Shown in pieces: positions 1 through 5,834 of a stretch of 12,387 bases of DNA (positions are counted from its first letter, which is position 1; each line of letters begins with the position of its first letter). Made by a program: the position numbers and the translations under genes. The notes beneath the pieces are model-generated. The model made no database searches and was not told where the DNA came from. It was given only the letters and a program-made list of their open reading frames with translations. This DNA comes from ZC4RG29 sp036381475 (GTDB lineage Bacteria > Bacteroidota > Bacteroidia > Cytophagales > Cyclobacteriaceae), in the NCBI GenBank assembly GCA_036381475.1, contig DASVCT010000066.1:1-12387 (forward strand). Direction: 5' to 3'.

Positions 1-314
1 CCCTGGTTGATATCGGGGGATTGTTCATGGATAGCTGAGAATATTCCGCAGCTGTTTGCTTCGAACATGTATTCGCTGCGCGTATAGCCAATGCGGCGGA
101 TCACTTCGCGCGCAATGTCCTGAACATCTAGATACGCCTCAGACTTCACTTCACCGGCGAGCACTACCTGGCCTGTTGTCACCAACGTCTCGCAGGCCAC
201 CTTTGAGTTGGGATCGTAGGCCAGGAAATAATCAATAAGAGCGTCGGAAATCTGATCCGCTACTTTGTCCGGATGTCCCTCGGAAACGGACTCCGACGTA
301 AACAAATAAGGCAT
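1..314 (-). CDS. metK: S-adenosylmethionine synthetase, N-terminal part (cut by window edge)
   Basis: Makes S-adenosylmethionine from methionine and ATP in the cytoplasm; the product is the methyl donor for most cellular methylations. Only the first 104 codons are present. The start is the ATG read from 314 to 312 on the minus strand, and the gene runs off the left edge. The translation begins MPYLFTSESVSEGHPDKVAD and continues QISDALID. This is the highly conserved N-terminal MetK signature, with the ATP/phosphate-binding His at residue 14 and Asp at 16. Later conserved stretches include VTTGQV and an EYMFEANSCG region. The start is firm because the family always begins a few residues before the FTSESVSEGHPDK block. 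A perfect -7 box lies about 40 bp upstream, and no Shine-Dalgarno sequence is visible. The upstream gene on the same strand is an RsmI-like SAM-using methyltransferase. The missing C-terminal two thirds cannot be judged. Confidence 0.97.
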   Translation of the reverse strand, partial: MPYLFTSESVSEGHPDKVADQISDALIDYFLAYDPNSKVACETLVTTGQVVLAGEVKSEAYLDVQDIAREVIRRIGYTRSEYMFEANSCGIFSAIHEQSPDINQ

Positions 315-354
315 ATTTAATGGCTGAGTTTAAAGTATAGGAGAACACAGGTGG

Positions 355-362
355 CAAATTTA
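355..362 (-). promoter_or_regulatory. Probable -7 promoter box of metK
   Basis: On the minus strand this reads TAAATTTG, a perfect match to the Bacteroidota -7 consensus TAnnTTTG. It lies 40 bp before the metK ATG, giving a predicted leader of roughly 35 nt. The -33 region, about 18 bp further upstream, reads TTTTC rather than the preferred TTTG, so it is only a partial match. The site sits in the 112-bp gap after the RsmI-like gene, so metK probably has its own promoter even though both genes read the same way. Confidence 0.55.
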
Positions 363-426
363 GGCTAATTGTCCTAATTCGAAAATGACGGAAGTTGCGA
401 CGCAATCCGTTTTTCGATGACGGTTG

Positions 427-1152
427 TTATTGCGTTGTAACGGAAGCGTTGAAAAGGAAGATCGCGGGAAGTCTCGGCAAGGCCGGTGTATTCTTACGCC
501 ACTCCCTGACCGGTGCCGTCCGGATGAATTCAGAAGCGCCGGTGAGGTCGACGGCCACGCAAAGGTTCGTCTCTGCCGCGAGCGAGGACAGCAGGGTTTT
601 CAGCAATCGATTGTTTCGGTACGGCGTCTCTATAAATATATGCGTTTGCTCATTTCGACGGGATTCCTTTTCCAGCTCGCGAATGACGCGCGCGCCTTCG
701 CGCGTGTCGACTGGCAGGTAACCGTGAAATGCGAAATGCTGGCCATTCATTCCCGAGGCCATCAGGGCGAGCACCAGAGACGATGGACCGACCAGCGGAA
801 CCACCTCGATACCATTTGCGTGTGCGAACCGGACCGCCAGACTGCCGGGATCGGCGATGCCGGGGCAACCGGCTTCCGACAATACGCCCAATGAGTGACC
901 GTCGAATGCCGGGGCGAACATTGGGGGAAGATCCCCAAAGGCGGTGTCTATGTCCAGCTTCTCAAAGGAGAGGTCTTCTACAGTGTCGTAAACCTTAAGG
1001 CTGGAAAGAAAGCGACGTGCAGTTCGAACGTCTTCCGCGAGAAAATACCGGATCGTACGCAACGCATCCTTAACCTGATTCGGTATAACTTTGTCAGCGG
1101 TAGAGGCCGCGATGACGGTGGGGATGAGGTACAGTTTACCGCGGCGATTCAT
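427..1152 (-). CDS. RsmI-like SAM-dependent methyltransferase, short Bacteroidota form
   Basis: A 241-residue tetrapyrrole-methylase-fold (COG0313-like) methyltransferase. RsmI itself 2'-O-methylates C1402 of 16S rRNA with SAM in the cytoplasm. Recognition rests on the N-terminal GKLYLIPTVIA strand (residues 5-15), the glycine-rich SEAGCPGIADPGS loop (92-104), which corresponds to the SDAGTPLINDPG type of loop in RsmI, and VVPLVGPSSLVLALMASG (117-134), followed by FHGYLP. A conserved ETPYRN segment follows further on. At 241 residues it is shorter than E. coli RsmI (about 286) and lacks the extra C-terminal domain. Bacteroidota often carry such a short paralogue as well as a full RsmI, so its exact rRNA target is not settled and I give no symbol. 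It is divergent from the DUF2905 gene with 21 bp between start codons, and lies upstream of metK, which makes its cofactor. No good -7 box is visible upstream. Confidence 0.9.
   Translation of the reverse strand: MNRRGKLYLIPTVIAASTADKVIPNQVKDALRTIRYFLAEDVRTARRFLSSLKVYDTVEDLSFEKLDIDTAFGDLPPMFAPAFDGHSLGVLSEAGCPGIADPGSLAVRFAHANGIEVVPLVGPSSLVLALMASGMNGQHFAFHGYLPVDTREGARVIRELEKESRRNEQTHIFIETPYRNNRLLKTLLSSLAAETNLCVAVDLTGASEFIRTAPVREWRKNTPALPRLPAIFLFNASVTTQ
1086..1093 (+). promoter_or_regulatory. Possible -7 box for the DUF2905 gene, inside the methyltransferase gene
   Basis: TAACTTTG matches TAnnTTTG exactly and lies 80 bp before the DUF2905 ATG. It is inside the first codons of the divergent RsmI-like gene on the opposite strand. 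No clear TTG is seen at the -33 spacing. Because only 21 bp separate the two start codons, the promoter of the rightward gene has to lie within the neighbour's coding sequence. A match of this kind can also arise by chance in coding DNA. Confidence 0.35.
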
Positions 1153-1173
1153 TCATACAAAAAATTACAGCGC

Positions 1174-1392
1174 ATGGGGATAGGCAAGATACTTATGCTG
1201 GTCGGCGGCATACTACTGGTTGCCGGCCTTATCTTTCACTACGCGGAAAAGCTTCCCTGGCTCGGTCGCCTCCCCGGTGACATCGTGATTGAAAGGGAGA
1301 ATTTCCGTTTATACATCCCCCTTGCGACAAGCCTGTTGCTGAGCATCCTGCTTACCATCATTATTTACCTGATCAATCGCTTTCGGCATTAG
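1174..1392 (+). CDS. DUF2905 family small membrane protein
   Basis: A 72-residue inner-membrane protein matching the DUF2905 (PF11146) pattern. There is a first transmembrane helix (about residues 4-23, ILMLVGGILLVAGLIF). Next comes the conserved core LPWLGRLPGDIVIERENFRL, which lies between the helices, and then a second helix (about 47-68) rich in Leu and Ile, ending in a basic NRFRH tail. The function of the family is unknown. The reading frame is open back to 895, but I place the start at 1174. That gives the usual family length, and the 93 extra codons would be antisense to the methyltransferase and look nothing like a protein domain. The gene ends 13 bp from the end of the convergent hydrolase gene. 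Confidence 0.9.
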   Translation: MGIGKILMLVGGILLVAGLIFHYAEKLPWLGRLPGDIVIERENFRLYIPLATSLLLSILLTIIIYLINRFRH

Positions 1393-1405
1393 GCGTATCG
1401 AATCG

Positions 1406-2176
1406 TCATTTCAGACTGGCGAGAAACGACCGGACCATTTCCACAAGCTCACGGGGCCGTTCCGCCTGGACCCAATGACCCGTGTCGAGTGTTTCGAGCC
1501 GGGCTTCCGGGAACAGTTTTCGAATCCCTTCCAGGTCTCCGTCAGTAACGTACGGTGACCTCGCGCCACGGACAAACAGGGCCGGACCGGGGAAGGAAGA
1601 ACCGTTTACGGCCGCCTTACTTACCTCAGAAATATTGCGCGAAATGGCATCCAGGTTCATTTTCCAGCTGAACCCACCCGATGATTTGCGTTTCAGGTTC
1701 TTGAGGAGAAACTGGCGTACGGCGGGTTCGGGCACGTACGGGGACAAGGCCTCATCCGCATCCTGCCGGGACTTCAGGTCAGCCAGGGACAACGCGTTCA
1801 GCCCCTCGACAATTCTATCGTGTTGGTCAGGATAGCTCCGGGGCGCGATGTCTATCACGACGATCCCTGCCGGGAGGTCCGGATTTTTAAGCGCCAATGT
1901 CATGGCAGTTTTTCCTCCCATGGAATGACCGAGCAGCACGGGCGATGAAATGCCGTGGGCTTCGATGAATTCCCCGATGTCATCAGCCATCACATCGTAG
2001 TTGAATTCATCGCTGTGAGGCGACTGTCCATGATTACGAAGGTCGACGAGGTATACATGCGTATCGTCAGCGAGCATTCGGGCCTGGGGCAGCCAGTTAT
2101 CGGACGAACCAAACAATCCGTGCAGGATCACGAGGTTGGGTCCGTCGCCGCCTTCTTCCCGGTAAAATAATTTCAT
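1406..2176 (-). CDS. Alpha/beta hydrolase, YbfF-type esterase
   Basis: A 256-residue cytoplasmic serine hydrolase of the alpha/beta fold. The oxyanion loop is LHGLFGSSDNW (residues 18-28) and the nucleophile elbow is GHSMGG with Ser85. Probable triad or support residues are Asp109 in VIDIAP and His234 in DTGHWVQAERP. The LRNHGQSPHS segment (46-55) and the overall layout are typical of YbfF-like esterases, which cleave short acyl esters or thioesters; the natural substrate is not known. No signal peptide is present. All catalytic positions are intact and the length is normal. It is divergent from lysA, and its -7 box sits almost on the start codon, so the mRNA may be leaderless. Confidence 0.92.
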   Translation of the reverse strand: MKLFYREEGGDGPNLVILHGLFGSSDNWLPQARMLADDTHVYLVDLRNHGQSPHSDEFNYDVMADDIGEFIEAHGISSPVLLGHSMGGKTAMTLALKNPDLPAGIVVIDIAPRSYPDQHDRIVEGLNALSLADLKSRQDADEALSPYVPEPAVRQFLLKNLKRKSSGGFSWKMNLDAISRNISEVSKAAVNGSSFPGPALFVRGARSPYVTDGDLEGIRKLFPEARLETLDTGHWVQAERPRELVEMVRSFLASLK

Positions 2177-2180
2177 AGTT

Positions 2181-2188
2181 CAAAGGTA
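2181..2188 (-). promoter_or_regulatory. Probable -7 box of the hydrolase gene, next to its start codon
   Basis: The minus strand reads TACCTTTG, a perfect TAnnTTTG match, ending only 4 bp before the ATG at 2176. If this box is used, transcription would begin at or within a few bases of the start codon. No TTG is seen at the -33 spacing. Confidence 0.5.
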
Positions 2189-2215
2189 AGACTGAAAATT
2201 AAATTCAGGCATTGG

Positions 2216-2223
2216 TATATTTG
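2216..2223 (+). promoter_or_regulatory. lysA: Probable -7 box of lysA
   Basis: TATATTTG is a perfect TAnnTTTG match, 19 bp before the lysA ATG, predicting a leader of about 10-15 nt. The -33 region has no TTG. It faces away from the hydrolase -7 box at 2181-2188, so the 66-bp gap forms a compact divergent promoter region. The lysA start shows no Shine-Dalgarno sequence. Confidence 0.55.
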
Positions 2224-2242
2224 GCCTTTTATCAAGCGTGCT

Positions 2243-3475
2243 ATGGAGTTAGTGGACTATAACTATGTGATACAAAAGCTTCCCGTAGAGGACATCTGCA
2301 GGGAGTTCGGAACTCCATTGTACGTCTACGATGCCGACAAGATCATCAGCCAGCTCAAGAGTCTTAAGGGCGCTTTCTCCGGAGCCGACGTACGGATAAA
2401 GTACGCCGCAAAAGCGCTGACGAATATATCGGTGCTCAAACTTCTCAGGAAGCACGGCGCAGGCATCGACGCTGTCTCGATTGAAGAAGTACAACTCGCA
2501 ATTGGCGCAGGGTTTAAGCCTACGGAGATTATGTATACGCCGAACTGCGTTGGCTTCGACGAGATACGGCAGGCCGTGAAGCTGGGTGTTTCAGTGAACC
2601 TTGATAACCTTTCCTCGCTGATGAAATTCGGCGAGGCATACGGATCCGACTATCCGTGCGGTGTAAGATTGAATCCACATATTCTGGCAGGCGGCAATTA
2701 CAAAATCTCCACCGGACACAGCAACTCGAAGTTCGGCATCTCGATCTACCAGTTGCCCCGGATCATGGAGACGGTTTACAAGTACGGCATCAGAATAAAC
2801 GGTCTCCATGTACATACCGGATCAGACATTTCCGAGACGGACATCTTTTTGAAGATGGCCGATATTCTTTTCGGCGTCGCGCGTGATTTTCCTGATCTCC
2901 GTTTCCTGGATTTTGGCAGCGGGTTCAAAGTTGCCTACAAGGAAGGCGACATCACGACGAACATCTACGACCTGGGTCTTCGGCTAAGCAAGGCGTTTAC
3001 CGAATTCTGTGAACAATACGGGCGCAAGCTCGAGTTGTGGATCGAGCCCGGTAAATACCTCGTTAGCGAGGCGGGCATTCTTTTCGCGCGGGCAAACGTT
3101 GTGAAGGCGACACCGACGGTCACCTTTGTCGGTCTGAACTCCGGGTTCAATCATCTTGTTCGTCCCATGATGTACGACGCGTATCACCATATCATCAATG
3201 TTTCGAATCCGACAGGTTCGCGTCGACTCTACACGGTTGTGGGATATATTTGCGAGACTGACACCTTTGGTGCGGACCGGAGGCTCAACGAAGTGCGCGA
3301 AGGCGACACCGTAGCCATCCTGAACGCCGGCGCCTACGGTTATTCAATGGCTTCCAATTACAATTCACGGCTACGACCCGCGGAAGTGTTGGTGATCAAC
3401 GGCGAGGCAAAACTGATCCGGAAACGTGAAACAATTGACGACCTGCTTCGCGGCCAGATTGAAATCGACGTATGA
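2243..3475 (+). CDS. lysA: Diaminopimelate decarboxylase
   Basis: Converts meso-diaminopimelate to L-lysine and CO2, the last step of lysine synthesis, using pyridoxal phosphate. At 410 residues it has normal length for the fold type III (alanine-racemase-like) decarboxylases: an N-terminal TIM barrel and a C-terminal beta domain. Visible motifs are YAAKALTN with the PLP-binding Lys57, HVHTGSD (residues 189-195), EPGKYLV (the EPGR-type phosphate loop), CETDTF with the interface catalytic Cys337, and GAYGYSMASNYN with Tyr365. The CETDTF and GAYGYSM forms fit diaminopimelate rather than ornithine decarboxylases. The substrate is also a peptidoglycan building block. It is divergent from the hydrolase, and the next gene, dsbD, starts either 4 bp inside its end or 71 bp after it. 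Confidence 0.97.
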   Translation: MELVDYNYVIQKLPVEDICREFGTPLYVYDADKIISQLKSLKGAFSGADVRIKYAAKALTNISVLKLLRKHGAGIDAVSIEEVQLAIGAGFKPTEIMYTPNCVGFDEIRQAVKLGVSVNLDNLSSLMKFGEAYGSDYPCGVRLNPHILAGGNYKISTGHSNSKFGISIYQLPRIMETVYKYGIRINGLHVHTGSDISETDIFLKMADILFGVARDFPDLRFLDFGSGFKVAYKEGDITTNIYDLGLRLSKAFTEFCEQYGRKLELWIEPGKYLVSEAGILFARANVVKATPTVTFVGLNSGFNHLVRPMMYDAYHHIINVSNPTGSRRLYTVVGYICETDTFGADRRLNEVREGDTVAILNAGAYGYSMASNYNSRLRPAEVLVINGEAKLIRKRETIDDLLRGQIEIDV

Positions 3476-3546
3476 AGGCGGCTGGGCCAATAGCTCAGAA
3501 CTATAGCGGGCCTTCAGGGGTTCTTATGAAGCCACCGTTTACCGAT

Positions 3547-5637
3547 ATGAACAAACGAGTCCTTATAACGCTCATCTTCATTTGCTTCGCCGCTTTTCCT
3601 GCCGTTTCGCAAATTCTGAAGAAAGTCAACTGGACCACGGAAATCACGTCTACGGATGTGAAGGTAGGAGATGAAGTGGAAATCGTTTTCAACGCCACTA
3701 TCGACCCAGGGTGGTATATCTATTCCGTGGACTTCGACTACGACTGCGGGCCCATACCGATGACGGTCACCTTCGAAGACACGACAGGCTTTCATACCGT
3801 GGGCAAACTCCGCGCTCCCGGAGACAAGGAGAAGCACGACAAGACCTTTGGTTGCGATGTCCGGATATTTGAGAACACCGGCCAGTTCAGGCAAAAGATA
3901 AAGATCCTTTCTGCGGATGCTTCCATCATCTCCGGCACGTTTGAAGGACAAGTCTGTTCGCAGGCGGAAGGGCTGTGTGTTCTCTTTGACGGAGACTTTA
4001 ACTTCCACCTCAATGTGAGCGGCAGTGCCCCGCCGACAATCCGCCCGGAGCCGTCGCCGTCACCGCAGGAGCCTGCCGCCGTGCCATCCATCGCGCCCTC
4101 CAAAACCGATAGCGTTACCGTTACAGAATCACAGGTCAATGATCGTGAGACCCGTGGGCCGATATTGGATACGTCTATCCTGGAAGGGGAGGCCTCGTAT
4201 GGAACCAGTTCCTTTGGGGCGCTTCTTCTCGTGGCATTCCTGGCAGGTTTTGCATCGCTGATCACGCCCTGTGTCTTTCCGATGGTCCCGATGACGGTCA
4301 CATTCTTCCTTCGTGACAACCAGAGTCGGGCAGAAGGCGTCCGCAAAGCATCGCTGTTTGGCATTTCCATTATTGCGATTTATACCATTGCCGGCACCTT
4401 GTTCGCCGTATTGCTCGGGACAGACGGGTTAAATGCGCTGGCTACACACTGGGCGCCGAACCTCTTCGTGTTTGTCATCTTCATTGTATTCGCGCTTTCT
4501 TTTTTTGGCCTGTTTGAGATAACGGCGCCGCATCAGCTGGTCAACAAGGCTGACCAGCAGGCGGAAAAGGGTGGATTGACCGGCATCTTTTTTATGGCGG
4601 CGACGCTCGTACTGGTATCGTTCAGCTGCACCGTACCCATCGTCGGGAGCGTGCTCTTCCTTTCGGCGGGTGGCGAAATCATCAAGCCGATCGCCGTGAT
4701 GTTTTGCTATTCCCTGGCTTTCGCGCTGCCGTTCACATTCTTCGCCATGTTTCCGGAGATGATCAAGAGTTTGCCGAAATCGGGCAGTTGGCTGAATTCG
4801 GTCAAGGTCACCCTGGGTTTCCTCGAACTGGCCCTCGCATTGAAGTTTTTCAGCATAGCCGATCAGGCCTACCACTGGGGTCTGCTTGACCGGGATATTA
4901 ACATTGCGCTCTGGATTGTGATTTTCAGCTTTCTTGGCTTTTACCTGCTGGGCAAAATCCGCCTGCCGGGCGATACTCCGGTGGAAAAGGTGGGGATTCC
5001 GCGCCTGTTGCTCTCCATTTGCATTTTCTCGTTTGTGCTCTACCTCATCCCGGGCCTTTGGGGCGCCCCTTTAAAAGCGTTGGCAGGCTATTTACCGCCT
5101 ATGTATACGCACGATTTCAACCTGGCGCAGCGTGCCGGCTCGGGCAGCCCTGATCCGTTGTGCGATGACCCGCTCTACAGTGACTTCCTGCACCTCCCGC
5201 ACGGCCTCACGGGTTACTTCGACTACGATCAGGCGATAAAATGCGCCAGGGCGCTCAATAAGCCATTATTTATTGATTTTACCGGACATGGTTGTACCAA
5301 TTGCCGGGAGATGGAAGCGGCGGTGTGGTCTGATCCCCAGGTGCTGAACCGGTTGCGGAATGATTTCGTGGTGGTCGCCCTGTACGTTGACGACAAAACC
5401 GTTCTTCCAGAATCGAAATGGTACACGTCGACCCACGATGGCAAGGTGAAGAAGACGATCGGCAAACAGAACGCAGACCTCCAGATTACCCGGCTCGATA
5501 ACAACGCCCAGCCGTTCTATGTACTAGTGGGCAAGGACGAACGGGTTTTAGCCTGGCCTTATGCCTACGATCGCAGCGTGCCCAGTTTCGTGGAGTTTCT
5601 TGAGAAGGGTAAGCGCAAGTACAAGGAGTTATACTGA
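3547..5637 (+). CDS. dsbD: Thiol:disulfide interchange protein DsbD (protein-disulfide reductase)
   Basis: Carries electrons from cytoplasmic thioredoxin across the inner membrane to periplasmic thiol proteins. I prefer the ATG at 3547, which gives 696 residues and a clean signal peptide (cleavage near AVS-Q, residue 21). The same frame is open from an ATG at 3472 that overlaps the lysA stop; that start would add 25 residues and bury the signal. Domains in order: a periplasmic DsbD-alpha-like immunoglobulin fold (about 25-158) with Cys137 and Cys144; a Pro/Ser-rich linker (159-222); eight membrane segments (about 223-530) with Cys242 in ITPCVFP and Cys361 in SCTVP; and a C-terminal thioredoxin domain with the active site CTNC (Cys583, Cys586). 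All three Cys pairs of the relay are present. No promoter is seen in the 71 bp after lysA, so co-transcription is likely. Confidence 0.95.
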   Translation: MNKRVLITLIFICFAAFPAVSQILKKVNWTTEITSTDVKVGDEVEIVFNATIDPGWYIYSVDFDYDCGPIPMTVTFEDTTGFHTVGKLRAPGDKEKHDKTFGCDVRIFENTGQFRQKIKILSADASIISGTFEGQVCSQAEGLCVLFDGDFNFHLNVSGSAPPTIRPEPSPSPQEPAAVPSIAPSKTDSVTVTESQVNDRETRGPILDTSILEGEASYGTSSFGALLLVAFLAGFASLITPCVFPMVPMTVTFFLRDNQSRAEGVRKASLFGISIIAIYTIAGTLFAVLLGTDGLNALATHWAPNLFVFVIFIVFALSFFGLFEITAPHQLVNKADQQAEKGGLTGIFFMAATLVLVSFSCTVPIVGSVLFLSAGGEIIKPIAVMFCYSLAFALPFTFFAMFPEMIKSLPKSGSWLNSVKVTLGFLELALALKFFSIADQAYHWGLLDRDINIALWIVIFSFLGFYLLGKIRLPGDTPVEKVGIPRLLLSICIFSFVLYLIPGLWGAPLKALAGYLPPMYTHDFNLAQRAGSGSPDPLCDDPLYSDFLHLPHGLTGYFDYDQAIKCARALNKPLFIDFTGHGCTNCREMEAAVWSDPQVLNRLRNDFVVVALYVDDKTVLPESKWYTSTHDGKVKKTIGKQNADLQITRLDNNAQPFYVLVGKDERVLAWPYAYDRSVPSFVEFLEKGKRKYKELY

Positions 5638-5667
5638 CGGCGCTGAATGCCGTTGAACAGAGTCGGG

Positions 5668-5698
5668 TTTTGATATTTTATTCGCACCCCTATCTTTG
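5668..5698 (+). promoter_or_regulatory. Promoter-like site P1 upstream of the M23 peptidase gene
   Basis: TTTTG at 5668-5672 and TATCTTTG at 5691-5698 are separated by 18 bp. This is the best full match to the Bacteroidota consensus TTG-N17-23-TAnnTTTG in the window. Transcription would start near 5702-5705, just ahead of a small hairpin and T-run, and about 130 bp before the peptidase start codon. Confidence 0.55.
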
Positions 5699-5708
5699 GG
5701 AGTACAAG

Positions 5709-5747
5709 GCCGGATGATCCGGTGTAGTTATTTTTTTCATTTTTTTA
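5709..5747 (+). terminator. Possible intrinsic terminator or attenuator
   Basis: The stem GCCGGA (5709-5714) pairs with TCCGGT (5718-5723, one G-U pair) around a 3-base loop. After a short spacer comes a T-rich tract (5728-5746, with seven T in a row and then another seven). It could end dsbD transcription 70 bp after its stop. However, it lies directly downstream of promoter P1, so it could also act on transcripts starting there. The 6-bp stem is short and the spacer weakens the terminator call. Confidence 0.4.
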
Positions 5748-5787
5748 GACTAATATTACTGCGCGCCGACTTATACAGCAGGGATGC

Positions 5788-5795
5788 TAACTTTG
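5788..5795 (+). promoter_or_regulatory. Promoter-like site P2, proximal -7 box of the M23 peptidase gene
   Basis: TAACTTTG matches TAnnTTTG exactly and ends 39 bp before the ATG at 5835, predicting a leader of about 33 nt. No TTG is visible at the -33 spacing. It lies downstream of the hairpin and T-run, so it would escape any termination there. Confidence 0.5.
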
Positions 5796-5834
5796 TGGCC
5801 TTAAATATTTTTTGACTTGTAAGAGACCTCTTTC

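Noticed and set aside
56..238. Plus-strand open frame at the left edge
   Set aside because: Lies opposite metK, whose signature motifs are unmistakable.
395..405. Palindrome TTGCGACGCAA between or at the ends of metK and the methyltransferase gene
   Set aside because: Too short and isolated for an operator call, with no second copy. As a hairpin its stem would be about 4 bp, and it is on the wrong side for a terminator of either gene.
395..894. Two overlapping plus-strand open frames (starting at 395 and 424)
   Set aside because: They run antisense to the RsmI-like gene, have no recognisable domain and atypical composition, and the opposite strand carries clear family motifs.
895..1173. 93-codon upstream extension of the DUF2905 reading frame
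   Set aside because: It is antisense to the methyltransferase, and DUF2905 proteins are about 70 residues, matching the start at 1174.
3792..4370. 192-codon minus-strand open frame opposite dsbD
   Set aside because: Opposite a complete dsbD with all motifs. The Ser/Arg-rich translation is typical of an antisense frame.
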